DNA of 64,000 nucleotides, from NCBI GenBank assembly GCA_006384855.1, contig VCJN01003500.1, forward strand, positions 1 to 64,000, written 5' to 3'. This document shows positions 47,101-56,841 of this stretch, piece by piece. The notes beneath the pieces were generated by a model. The model worked only from the letters and a program-made list of their open reading frames with translations, was not told where the DNA came from and ran no database searches. The position numbers and the translations under genes were made by a program. The DNA comes from Tetraselmis striata. Lineage: Eukaryota; Chlorophyta; Chlorodendrophyceae; Chlorodendrales; Chlorodendraceae. Each line of letters opens with the position of its first letter. Position 1 is the first letter of the stretch.

Positions 47101-48634
47101 ATGTGACTGAATTTAGGGGGCTTGCAGCAAGGTAAAAGTGGCATGGCAGCGTACCTCGTGGTCGTCATCACAAGCGGTCAGCGCCACCGTGTAGTCGGCG
47201 GGCCCCAACTCTGCCTGCTCTGTAGCGTGGCGTGCAAGCAGCCCCAGAAGGGCCTCGCGCCGCACCACAGCGTGGCTGTCGGACGCAAAGCTGCGCAGCA
47301 CTGGGAGTACCGCCTCCGCGGTGGCACTGTCCAGCGCGGAGAGCAGCTGGAGCGCCTACATGTGCGCAGGAGGATATGGGATGGCCGTTGCTACTATGGG
47401 AGACAGGGGGAGACGGGTTGATGTGAAGAGAGCGGGAGAGGCTGGGGGCATTAACAGGGGGGGGGAGGGGGGGCACCTTGCTCCTGAGCTGAAAGCTTTC
47501 CTCCCGGAGACACGCCAGCGACGCAGGGAGCAGCCCCTGCAGGCTGCTCATGCGGCTTGCGTGTTTGGCCAGCACCTGCCCAGCAACGCGCGGCTGTTAG
47601 ATGAGCGCAACTAGTGCACCCCACAGAGTGCAGCTCCAGCAATCACGAGAGGAGCAAGCCCCATAGTTAGGCAGGGCATCACATTGCATTGCGACATGGG
47701 CGACGCGTTGCTAGCAGACTGTGATATATGGGTGGGTGGATGGGTGCGTGGGTGTTGGCACAAAGGGACTGTTTGTGTTTGCGTTGGGGCGTAGGGGGGG
47801 GGGGGGGGGGGGGCGCACGGAGAGGGCTGCCTCCCTGCAGGCGCGGCTCTCGCAGTCGTCCTGCAGGATTGTCAGCAGCTGCGGTGCCACTTCCGCCTGC
47901 ATGTCCATTGCGGGCTGCTCGCACACCTGCAGCAGTTTCCCCCACCCCCATTAAGGGCGGCAGACATCAGCAAGGACGATGCACCCAGCCCATTTATAAG
48001 ACGATGTCATCAGACCCGACTGAGTGGAAGAGTCACTGCCCCGGTGTCCATGTCTGCGCGTGTCAACCTCTGGCGGGCATCCACTGTTCTGCTGAGCATT
48101 CTTTGCAAACCTGGCTCACTGCACATCCCGTAGACTTCAATAGACAGAAGGGTACGGCCTGGCTTCCAGGTGCCATGAAGGCTGAGTTATCAGGAAAGGG
48201 GATACCTCCCATCACCTGCCAATCAGCTCGCCCAGGATATCCTCCCCCCCCCCCACCCTCGCCGCCCGCCCCCCCCCCCCACACACACACACACACTCCT
48301 GCGCCTACACCATCTCGCGCTCTCCATCTCGCGCTGTTTTGAAACCCCCCCCCCCCCCCCCCCCCTCCCCCCCCTTCCCCCCCCCCCAACATATATACAT
48401 AGGGGCACATATGCATGTAACCCGTGCATCGCATGTCCGTCCATCATCATGGAGCGGCGAGCTCACCCGTCCGCATATGTGGATGAGCTGCGCCCTCCTG
48501 GCGGCATCGCCTTCCACGTCCAGCTGCTGTAGCACCTCTCTACAGGCAGACAAGGCCTCCGCTACCGAGGCGCACGGCAGGCGGGCCAGCCAGGCGAAGC
48601 AGTGCGGCGGCGCCTGCTGCTGGCGCGTTGACAT
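38122..48634 (-). CDS. INTS4: Integrator complex subunit 4 (INTS4; SIEL-like HEAT-repeat protein)
   Basis: INTS4 is a HEAT-repeat scaffold of the Integrator cleavage module (with INTS9/11); the Arabidopsis relative is SIEL. Exons on the minus strand, in frame, are: 48467-48634, 47819-47926, 47477-47575, 47155-47355, 46772-46863, 46635-46691, 46268-46349, 46038-46178, 41986-42151, 41561-41835, 40922-41131, 40667-40758, one unresolved exon near 39970-40315, 39575-39752, 39123-39438 and 38122-38415. Total is about 930 residues (human 963). Diagnostic pieces are RLVDDAFVRICNLVTDGS, SAGAFVHGLE joined across intron 8 to DENEAVRTATV, YLIDMLNDELEAVRVHA and QRHAPLVECLVDTL. The C-terminal domain is beta-rich. 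Intron 8 (42152-46037, 3886 bases) contains the complete PURH gene on the other strand. In the unresolved exon all three frames are open, so its frame is uncertain. Confidence 0.88.
43172..43186 (+). other. Four-codon upstream frame before PURH
   Basis: ATG GAT AAA CGC TGA lies 88 bases before the PURH start codon. If the transcript starts upstream of 43172 this short frame could affect translation. The transcript start is not known, so this is only a position to note. Confidence 0.3.
43275..45587 (+). CDS. PURH: Bifunctional AICAR transformylase / IMP cyclohydrolase (PurH)
   Basis: PurH performs the last two steps of de novo IMP synthesis: formylation of AICAR with 10-formyl-THF, then ring closure. 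Two exons, 43275-43577 and 44052-45587, give 612 residues. The first ~80 residues are Ala/Arg/Ser-rich without acidic residues, a typical plastid transit peptide, consistent with plastid purine synthesis in plants. The IMP cyclohydrolase domain starts at ALVSVSDKTDIENLAK and includes VSTGGSAST and RVKTLHPAVHAGIL. The transformylase domain includes RYGENPHQPAAFY, VKHTNPCGAA, SDAFFPFSWGDSVEKA and the C-terminal TGIRHFRH. The single intron has an 18-base C run on the sense strand, and another C run follows the stop. The whole gene lies inside intron 8 of INTS4, in antisense orientation. Long frames on the opposite strand of exon 2 are GC-composition artefacts. Confidence 0.97.
45663..45667 (+). 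terminator. TGTAA polyadenylation motif of PURH
   Basis: TGTAA 76 bases beyond the PURH stop codon and still about 370 bases inside INTS4 intron 8, so the PURH transcript can end before the INTS4 exon. Confidence 0.6.
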
Positions 48635-49115
48635 CGTCTCCCGGTGCCCGCCGCCCCGACTCAACGAGTGGTGTATGACAATAATGGGGCTGGCAAGGCG
48701 CTTGCTGGCGGGCAGGGGTAGCGAATGGCGACTACTCTATGCGTGTGCCTGGAGCAGTGCCGGTTTGAGCGCGGGCTTTGGACGATATCGGCAGGGCCGT
48801 TGTTGTGAGGAGGTTGAGCGACGCTGCTACTTATCCCGCACCGATAGTTCGATGAATCGATGTGATGGACGAGTCCGCGCGTCGTCGAGGCCGGCCGGCG
48901 GAGAAATCAGCGTGCATATAATATGCATGCCGCCGGCATGCCCGAGGCGAATATTCGCAGCAAGCTGGTCCAGACTCGCGGATGACCTGCAATAGCAGAG
49001 ACAGCAGGGCGGGGTTATGTATCTGTCCCTCTGTTATGTAGGGATAATGATAAGGATTCGGACGCTACGTCGCTACGTCTATCATCATACCGAGTGATTT
49101 GACGTTCCTGGAAAT
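48635..49115. other. Upstream region of INTS4
   Basis: About 480 bases between the INTS4 start codon and the retrotransposon insertion. It presumably holds the INTS4 leader and promoter. No element was recognised. Confidence 0.4.
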
Positions 49116-50017
49116 CGTATATTATTCAATATTGTTATTATTACACAAGGGCTTTCACAAAAGCGCACTACAAACAGAACTAACAGCAACTATGAAAGGT
49201 TGCCAGCAAAAGAGAGACATACGCCTGAAACCAAGGTCGAGCAGGAGGACAGGAAGCCAAGAACCAAGAAGGAGCCAAGGGAACCACGGAGTCACTTAGC
49301 TGCCAGAAACCAAAGGAACCCCCGCCCCGGGGTGGGCTATCAGCCGCGGCGAGGACGCTTGCAGCCAATGACCCGGGTCATAGCAACACATGCCGACGAG
49401 CGACGCGACGCAGGCGCGGGAGCACCATCACATGCCGCACGCGCGGCCGCGACCCCACCCAGAACGTTGTCTGCATGTGCCATGTTGATGAGCAAGGAGA
49501 AACAACGGCGCCACGCAGACAAGAGATGGCCGTTTTTTTGGCTAGTGTGTGTGTGGCTAGCTTTCGCGAGCTCCACCAAGGAAGCCTCGGCGTGCGGGGC
49601 CAGCGAGCCAAACTCGGAAACGGCGAAAGGAACAAAGCGAAGCATGCCGGCGGCGTTTAGGACACTCTCGTCATACTTCTGGATTTTGTGGCGCTCTGCA
49701 GCCCGCAAAGCAGCGTTGGATCCGAGGTTGACACGCCGAGGATAGGGGCAATGGTGGTATCGACAGCAACTTACCGTGTTTCCGCGGATACCGCCATACC
49801 CAAGAAGCCCAACATCGGCAGGCCGCCCGTCGCTGCCCTTCGGGAGAGAAACAAGCACCGACGGGTCCGTGAGGATCTGGACACCCACGCCCAGCGCGGA
49901 CGTCGTGGCAAATGTCGGAAAGGCCATGTGCCGCCCACTCGTGTGCGGCGTGATTGGAGTCGCCCTCAGAGCAACGTGCCACGTGATCAGCGTATGCGAC
50001 CGTATATTATTCAATAT
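49116..50017 (-). mobile_element. Non-LTR retrotransposon, copy 2: 5'-truncated insertion with 17-bp target duplication
   Basis: The insert (49133-50000, 868 bases) is flanked by perfect copies of CGTATATTATTCAATAT at 49116-49132 and 50001-50017. On the minus strand one 260-codon frame (49340-50122) runs through the insert and beyond it. It contains GSDGRPADVGLLGYGG and FVPFAVSEFGSLAPHAEASL, the C-terminal end of a LINE-type polyprotein also found at 18.2-19.6 kb. The minus-strand 3' end, at 49133, finishes in a short TAATAATAACA tail. Only the 3' end of the element is present, the usual result of incomplete target-primed reverse transcription. The reverse transcriptase core is absent, so the copy cannot move by itself. 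Confidence 0.8.
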
Positions 50018-50199
50018 GATAGATCGACTCCCGACTCTGGTACATGTATCGATATAAACTACGTCTCGTCTATTGGAGGAAGGTCGAGACTTCCTCCAAG
50101 ACTTGACCTTCAAAGCTGCCAATCTGCAGCGACATAGAGGTAAGGATTTTTATTCATCTAATGAAAGTAGTCGCTGCTCCAGTAAAGTATAATAGAAAG

Positions 50200-50262
50200 A
50201 TTGGCGTTTTAATATTATTATGCTGGTACAGTAAAGTAATATTGGCGTTTTAATATTATTAT
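50200..50262. repeat. Tandem duplication of about 40 bases
   Basis: ATTGGCGTTTTAATATTATT is repeated at 50200 and 50240, each followed by ATG and separated by a spacer containing AGTAAAGTA, which also precedes the first copy. No function is apparent. Confidence 0.7.
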
Positions 50263-50798
50263 GTTCAGACCCCCGCCAGAACAATAAATAAGGCCCGCCA
50301 TGTGGGATGATAATAATGGCTGCCCCCCCCCCCCCCCCCCCCCCCGCCCCCCCACCAGGCCATGTAATCATTGTTCAGCAGCGACTACTTAACAGAGATC
50401 AGGCAAAACGAGTGGCGCGGGCACTTCAATTCGCGCCGCCACTTGTAAAACTTTATATCCTTCCGGCTGTCGCTGCTACTTAACACAACGCCCGGACTTT
50501 CTAGGAGTTCCCGAAGTTTCTAGAATGGCGGCTGCTAGCAGCTAGGCCAGCTGACTACCGTCGACAACTCCCGACCTTGCAATCCCGAAGTATCCTCCAA
50601 TGAACACTACTTAGGTGGTGTTGGAGGTGACACTGCGCTCAATCACCCCTTACGCACTTGATGCAGCGCTTTTCGCACTAAATACAACAATGTACTGCAC
50701 TTCGCATGGCGATGTGACGGAGCGTCTATATGAACTTGACTTCCTGCCCGACGGCGTGTCAGCACGACGCTGCACGCACGGCATTAGCTCGGCTAAGT

Positions 50799-51179
50799 AT
50801 GCCCGGCAACGACGACGGAAAAGGCAAGAATAAGCATGAGGCGACCGCCGGCTCGTCTACCGTCTCTCCTACCCGTTTCGCCGAGCTGGATGCCTCGGTG
50901 GTTGATCTCGCGGCTTTGCTGCCTGACTCGCTTGCCGGTGCCCCCCACCGGCCTACTGGCCCCACCCTTTCGGAGCCACGCGCGCCCGCCTCCCACGCCG
51001 CCGCGAAGCGCTCTCCCCCTTGCGACCCCCCCCCCCCCCCGCCGTTGGTAATGTACCCACCATCAGGGAAGGACCCGCCCGTAAACAATTTGCATAGGGT
51101 CCGCTTAGTTGATAAAGCGGCGCGTATGTACTGCGGGGCATATGTAGGCCACGTGGCTATGTTGCGGTACATGTACTAA
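50799..51179 (+). CDS. Possible coding frame, unknown protein
   Basis: Starting at the ATG at 50799 the frame reads a hydrophilic N-terminus, then SPTRFAELDASVVDLAALLP, then a Pro-rich stretch running into a C tract at about 51028. The first 65 codons look like genuine sequence of a DNA- or RNA-binding or gag-like protein. After the C tract the frame probably belongs to an intron. Low-confidence call with no recognised domain. Confidence 0.25.
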   Translation: MPGNDDGKGKNKHEATAGSSTVSPTRFAELDASVVDLAALLPDSLAGAPHRPTGPTLSEPRAPASHAAAKRSPPCDPPPPPPLVMYPPSGKDPPVNNLHRVRLVDKAARMYCGAYVGHVAMLRYMY

Positions 51180-52349
51180 TTTTGTATTAGTGGTACGGAA
51201 CACTACAAGAAAGTCATACGAGGGGTTTACAACGCTCGTACAAGGACGCCAACATGTACTCGCTAGCCCGGCCGCAGAAACTACCCGTGGTCACGTGACC
51301 GCGCCGTATATGCGCATGTTCCCGCCGTTTCTTCTCCCCCGGAAGTCGCAGATTGCTCCAGCGCTGCGCTCCACCAGCCACTGCCGAGCAGCGAGGCCGC
51401 CGCGCCGCTGAGATCAGCCCCCGCCTTGAGTTGCTGCCAACGTTGGCCTTGGACGTCCTCGGAGTTCGGAGGTGAACGCGGGGAAAGCATCCCCCTGCAC
51501 CGCGCACCTCTCAGTCTGCACACCGATCTTGTGCAGCACACCGGAGCCGGATCGCCCGAAGCGACGTGCAGCAGCTACCTGCCCACGCTCTTGGCCGAGG
51601 TCACCGCCCGAGGGCGGCTTCTTGGGCTCCGTGCACGGCTGGATGTATTACAATCACCACCGTGCAAGGCTGTGCCGAGTAATGTAACGCCCCCGCCCGT
51701 ACCGGGCTAGTCCTACCGAGGTACGAAAACACGATTATATTTCAAATAGCCCTCGCGAGTAGGGTGCCCCCGACCGAGTCGTACAAACCCCCTCCCCACC
51801 CGTGGGCGGATCTCGGAGAGGCCGACGCAAGGCCGAGGTCGTACATGAATAATTTTTAGCAGCCCACCGTACAGGGTTGCTGCCCGGCGGCGCCAACAAG
51901 CGCTACCGGGACACGCGTATTCTTTGAACCCCCCCCCCCCCCCCCTCCCGTAGGGCGCCCCGGGTCGTCGCAGGATCCGAGGACCCGCCACAACCGGCCA
52001 CCCCGCTCAGCCCCCTGCCGTACCCAGCTGGGCACGGGTTCAAGGGGTTACCAACGCCCATCACGTGGAGGTGGGGGTGGTGCCGCTCGGCATGCCGCAC
52101 CAAAGATCCTCCGCTCATGGTGGGCCGCTACTTGGCCGCGGGCGCCCTGGGGGCAACTACCTCACGTCGAAAGATGCCCCCCCCCCCCCCCCCCCCTCAT
52201 TGCGCCCGGCTTCGCGATTCAGCCGGCGCCCGGTCTGTCTACAACGCCGTGGTTTTACGACATTGCGGCTGACTAGACAAGCCGCATCTTGACCGTAAAA
52301 CGGTTAGTAATGGCCACGCTGTACCAGTAGCGCTCCGTGTACTATTGCC

Positions 52350-53054
52350 ATGGCTTCTATGATGCAGTCGCGCATGCGGCCCTCAGCGAGGCGGCAGCGG
52401 CGATTGAAAGTAGAGCGGCTAGCAAGGAGCCCCCAAGAAGAAGACGCAAAAGGTGGACCAGCGAACGCGCCGTATAGCGACGTGCGTCGCAAGTTTGCGT
52501 CCTTAAGGCGGCAATCGCGGCCTTCGGCGCCAACAACCAAAACCGCCGCGATTTCCTCGCCTACCCCCGTCTCAAAGAGACGGGCGATGCGGACGCTCGC
52601 CGAGATTACACGCGCTCGCTTCTTCCGGCCCCACTACGCTGACGACGGTTCGCCAGCAGTGGCGGCGCTCCGAAAGGAGCTTCTTCAACGACAAGCCGAC
52701 TACATAGTCACAGCCGCGGCGAAGGCGGGCGTCGCCGAACGCTTCGGGGGCGCCCTCACCGACGACGAGCCCACCTCCGAGCCCCGCCACCGACGCCCCC
52801 CCCCCCCCCCCCCTTCCCTCCCCCCCGGCCCACACGCCCCACCCGACAAGGCGACGAGCCGAAGACCCCCAAGCCTAAGCCCAGCAAGCCCAAGATCGGC
52901 AGTCTTGACGAATGACGGCGCGGCCCGCCGTCCCACTTCCCCGCCCCGCGTGTCTACTTCTTGCGCCACAGAGTGCGGAAACGGCACCGCGAGTGGCGGC
53001 GGACATGGGCAATCAGGCGCGTGCTACGGTGGATACGGGAGGGCGCGCCGGTGA
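52350..53054 (+). CDS. Possible coding frame, basic unknown protein
   Basis: A 234-codon frame, strongly basic at first. It has a helical stretch, SPAVAALRKELLQRQADYIV, followed by an acidic patch and then the C tract at about 52798. The segment up to about 52790 could be an exon of a multi-exon + strand gene. Another frame across part of it also looks protein-like, so the assignment is doubtful. Confidence 0.22.
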   Translation: MASMMQSRMRPSARRQRRLKVERLARSPQEEDAKGGPANAPYSDVRRKFASLRRQSRPSAPTTKTAAISSPTPVSKRRAMRTLAEITRARFFRPHYADDGSPAVAALRKELLQRQADYIVTAAAKAGVAERFGGALTDDEPTSEPRHRRPPPPPPSLPPGPHAPPDKATSRRPPSLSPASPRSAVLTNDGAARRPTSPPRVSTSCATECGNGTASGGGHGQSGACYGGYGRARR

Positions 53055-54837
53055 TGTTCACCGCTCCCCCCCCCCCCCCCCCCCCGCCACTACTCCTTCC
53101 ACCGCGGCCACTTGCTATCATATTGGTAAGCTCGTTTCAGTACGTTTTACATATATGACCGTATTGTGACCGGAAAAAATAGTCTGCATGCCGATGACAG
53201 CGGATGGCCAGCAAGTTCGTGAGCAATCCCTATCATGGACAATGACATTGAAATGTGACGTGTGTTTATAATTATACCGCCCCCCACACAACATGAAACG
53301 GTCACCCTCCCCCCCCCCCCCCCCCGGGGGCCATGTAATGATCTAAACTTGCTTATGGGGTTCTCCAACGATGTTAGTTGTCCTAGTAGTGTAACTCGTG
53401 CGGTCTACTGGTGATTTCAACCGGCCGGTGAAGTTACCGGTACCACAAGGTTTCGGTACGGGCTGCCCCATCGCACGTGAGCTCCGCGTTCCGGCCGTGG
53501 AGCTACTTGGGACAGCAGCCACCAGCTCGCCTGCCGTCTTCCAGCTCGCTGCCTTTGGCAGCGGCTTGGCGTACTTGTGCGCGTGAGGGTCGTAGGTCCC
53601 ACTGATCAAGCCCGTACCGAGGTTCAATCACCCTTTTCCCAGTAGCGAGTCGTCGTGCCGCGCACATGCGTTACATCATCATGCAACGATAGACAGCCGG
53701 TCGGTAGTGTGAGTTTCCCTACTCGTGCGCCCGAGGTCGTTTTCCGGTCTTGCCATGGCTTTGGAGCTAGTGCGCTTTCGGGTAGCGATGCGCACGCCCG
53801 GTATGGAATTCTACCTTGGGGGGGGGGGGGGGGGGGTCCCTGTTGGGGGTTGTAAACCTCAACACCCGAAGCCGAGTCGCAGTACGGGCATTCGTGGGCT
53901 CCCGCAGTGGAGCACCCTCTCGTAGTAATAAACTCTTGAGGCTAGGTGGGGCGGACGCGCTCGCTCGGGGCCATGGCCGCTGCTCATCGCGGTTGTCAAC
54001 GACGGCAACTACGTCTATCGCAACAAGTCGGCGCGAACGACGGAGGAGGGCGTCCGTGCGTGTCGTCGCGACGGACGTTTGCCCTATTGACACTTCAACT
54101 CGGCCCCACATCACTTCCCTCGGTTACCCATACGGCATTGTGAGAACTTCCCGAATGTGTTACATACCGGTATGCGTTCGCGCGGTTAGCCCGTTAGTAC
54201 ACTGTACACCTGCGGCATCGCGACGCGCACGCACTTCGCGCGGCCCATTGCCCATGCTCTAGCCCCTAGCCAGCACACGATTCTCAGCCCCCGACTCGGC
54301 GAAGGCCCGTAGTGCCAACAATACCCATTTTGCGGCGAACGATGGTGGGCGGGTCACGATTGCCACGGCCGCGCATGCGGCGTGCTGCGGGATCTCCGTG
54401 GTGACCCCGCAACATGCGATATTATATGCATGCGTGTCGCCTCCATCCACCAACTTCGCCCCAATGCCGCTAGCTCGGTCAACGAGTTAGGGAACAACGT
54501 ACACTGTCTAGGCCCTCTATTTTGACAAAGTTACCTTTCTAACCGAGCGGCTTTGGCCCTAGTGGCGTATGGTGTCGTTCAACATAACGCGAATCCGTGA
54601 TGAGGGCGGGTGGTAAATGGGGCGGCAGCTGTCGCGAGGGTGGACCTCGAGGCCGCCATCCTGGGATATCCGCGCGCCCTCATCATGGTACCTGTTACCT
54701 AACCGGTAACAAACTCTTGACACACCGTACGGGTTGCACTCGGACAGCTAAATTCGTTTGGAAACCCCATATAAATAAATACGTTTAGATCAATGATGCC
54801 GCAATTCTCACCAACAATTATATGGGTATTAAAAAAA

Positions 54838-55065
54838 ATGTAAAGTTCGCCCCGGGACATCGGCCAAAGCCGCCCCAGCACTTACTTACCTCTTGCGCGA
54901 ACTACTGCAATCGTACTTCTGGCATAGCCAGTGCCCCATTCGATCCCCGAAGGGCTAATTGGGCATCAATTATTGGGTTAAAAAAAACCGGGACACGCTG
55001 GGCCGATATTGCCGATGTACATCGACCAACAGCCCAACCTGGGACCTCTCGCATTATTAGTTATT
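54838..55065 (-). mobile_element. SINE-like repeat, copy 3
   Basis: Same orientation and order as the copy at 8168-8405. The T-rich tail and GGGGCGAACTTTACA end are at 54838, then the body with CGGCCAAAGCCGCCCCAGCA, then ATTCGATCCCCGAAGGGC. The diverged tRNA-like head is near 55020-55060 (GCGAGAGGTCCCAGGTTGGG on the minus strand). The copies differ at many positions, so the family is not recently amplified here. Confidence 0.6.
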
Positions 55066-55406
55066 AGTGACGACCGCTTTCGTGTTATATTTATATCCAC
55101 AGATCGTCGTACCAGCGCGGGCTCGATGAGCTCGTGTGCTCCCAGCGCGCACAAACCGACGTGCCGTCGTGCCGTCGTCACCTCCGCTGTTGCTGTCCGC
55201 CTTCGCGACATACGTGCAGCCAGAACCCCTACCAAAGATTTCATACCGGTACAGGTACTGTCCCTCGCTACTGCGGACTGATCCCTCCACCCACCACCCC
55301 ACTCTCTCCTCCTACACCGCCCCGACTTCTGCCTCGCAAGCGCCTTGCATTCCGCAGAGGTCCCTGTCTTCTCCCTGCTCCACCGCGCCAGCCCCACCGC
55401 GCCCTG

Positions 55407-55547
55407 ATGGCCGACGCCGCAGAGGACCTCTTCCAAGGCTACGGCTCGCTGGTGTACGGGCTGATCGGCGTGCACCTCGTCGCCTTTCTCGCGTGGATCT
55501 ACCTCCTCACCTGCTCGCGCGGCGCGCCAAAGCAGGCCCAGGACTAG
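55407..55547 (+). CDS. 46-aa single-pass membrane mini-protein A
   Basis: A short frame, MADAAEDLFQGYGSL and onward, contains one hydrophobic segment (about residues 14-36, LVYGLIGVHLVAFLAWIYLL). It ends in a small basic tail, RGAPKQAQD. The segment aligns with that of the next gene: G-Y-G-(S/T), then L-(I/V)-G-(V/L)-H-L-(V/A)-A. Both keep a His in the middle of the membrane segment. That similarity between neighbours is the main evidence that this short frame is a real gene. No family name is assigned. An organellar membrane complex subunit would fit the size, but this is speculation. Confidence 0.5.
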   Translation: MADAAEDLFQGYGSLVYGLIGVHLVAFLAWIYLLTCSRGAPKQAQD

Positions 55548-55795
55548 ACCGGGCCCGTCGCGCCGGCGCCTGGAGCAGGAGCTGCGCACTCCAGGAGCCG
55601 AGACCCGGATTCCAGGAGCCGGGAGCGCAGCTGCTGTGCTCGTTTAGTGCTCGTTTAGACACCCATACGTACTTCCTTCCCCTCAACATCATAGCTTAGC
55701 CCCCCCTCTCCTCCTCCCTCCGCCCTCCGAGACTGCGCCGCGCTGTGGGCGCTTCTCGACTCCCTTAGCTTTCTTCTGCAGGCGGGAGGGTAACC

Positions 55796-56035
55796 ATGCC
55801 GGAGCCAGTGCGCCCTGGCGGGCGGCACAGCCTGCCGCACGACGAGTTCCAGGGGCACTGGCACGTGGTGGGCCCAGAGCCGGTGTCCCTGCACGGCTAT
55901 GGCACCATGATCTGGGTGCTCGTGGGCCTGCACCTCGCTGCGCTCGCGGTCTGGCTGGGCCTGCTGTTGTTTGGCCGCTACCAGAGGCAGCGCAGCGGGC
56001 CGGCGCCCACCTGGATGAAGCAGAGGCTGCACTGA
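55796..56035 (+). CDS. 79-aa single-pass membrane mini-protein B
   Basis: The frame starts with an ATG 17 bases after a good acceptor (cttctgcag), which suggests a spliced 5' leader. It has a polar N-terminus with FQGHWHVVGPEPV, one hydrophobic segment at about residues 33-61 (GYGTMIWVLVGLHLAALAVW), and a basic tail ending TWMKQRLH. The membrane segment resembles that of protein A upstream, so the two look like a tandem duplication or alternative exons of one locus. A TGTAA motif stands 96 bases after the stop. Function unknown. Confidence 0.6.
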   Translation: MPEPVRPGGRHSLPHDEFQGHWHVVGPEPVSLHGYGTMIWVLVGLHLAALAVWLGLLLFGRYQRQRSGPAPTWMKQRLH

Positions 56036-56130
56036 GCCGCCTGCCTGCGCCCAGTTGGGGGAAGCCAACTCCCCAAAGTGCGAGCAAACAGTGAAGGGGT
56101 CCACCCGGAGCTGTGGCATGGGTTGCAGCA

Positions 56131-56135
56131 TGTAA
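56131..56135 (+). terminator. TGTAA motif of the mini-protein B gene
   Basis: TGTAA on the sense strand, 96 bases beyond the stop codon at 56035. It supports the 79-codon frame being a transcribed gene. Confidence 0.55.
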
Positions 56136-56746
56136 TCTAATATCTCCGTCTCGGCGCGATGCACTCGAGGGGGCGGCTGCCTGCGCCATGCGGCCAGATG
56201 GCGAGCCGCTGATGGAGAGTGAAGGGGGACGGGGGGGGGGGGGGGGGGGGAGGGTGGTCACCATGGATGGCAGGGACCGTCCAGCGAAGCAGCAGTGGCA
56301 GTCCACGGATGTTGACAGGCCTCGGGTGGGTGGGTGGTATAAACGGCTACCACCGTGCAGTGTCGCTATTGGCATCACAGGCACCCTCTGCTAGTTTCAT
56401 CTGTCGTTCTACTTAGACAATGGCGGGGTGGGGGTGTCCTGTCCATTTGCTTTGGCTGCACGCCCCATGCATTCTATGAATGCACCGAGAACAGGCATGT
56501 CTGGGTGTCATTCATACCCAGCTGCGGCTGGGACGGGGGCTGTGCATACGCTGAGCCTGCGGGCTTGGCATTTATGATAATGACAGGCGCAGCATTTCTG
56601 CAAATGAACGCCGTCCTATCTCTAGAGCACAACTTGCCAGGCAAGGCGATCCTGAGAAAGGGTGAGACTATGGCCCAGTTTAGGCCTCCATCCCGCAAGG
56701 CCTGGCTACAGGGCGGCAGTCTGGTGTAGGTGTATCTTATGATATG
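56136..56746. other. Convergent gap, no gene recognised
   Basis: About 600 bases with a G run at about 56231-56250. No recognisable coding content on either strand. Confidence 0.45.
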
Positions 56747-56751
56747 TTACA
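56747..56751 (-). terminator. TGTAA motif of the 83-aa protein gene
   Basis: TTACA on the + strand, TGTAA on the minus strand, 91 bases beyond the stop at 56842. Confidence 0.55.
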
Positions 56752-56841
56752 TGGCTAAGCAGGGCAAGGCAGCCGCCTCGCCGCAAAAGTCCGCTTAGCG
56801 AAGGCCTGATCGCCGCCTCGTGCCTGCTGCCCGAGTTGTCC

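Larger units (their letters stand above)
50263..54837. other. C-tract-rich region without a recognised gene
   Basis: About 4.6 kb. Seven C runs lie on the + strand (near 50322, 51028, 51929, 52176, 52798, 53065 and 53310) and one G run lies near 53817. If the strand rule seen elsewhere holds, this is the intron-rich body of a + strand gene. Two frames with fairly protein-like composition (50799-51179 and 52350-53054) are listed separately. Nothing matched a family I know. Confidence 0.4.
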
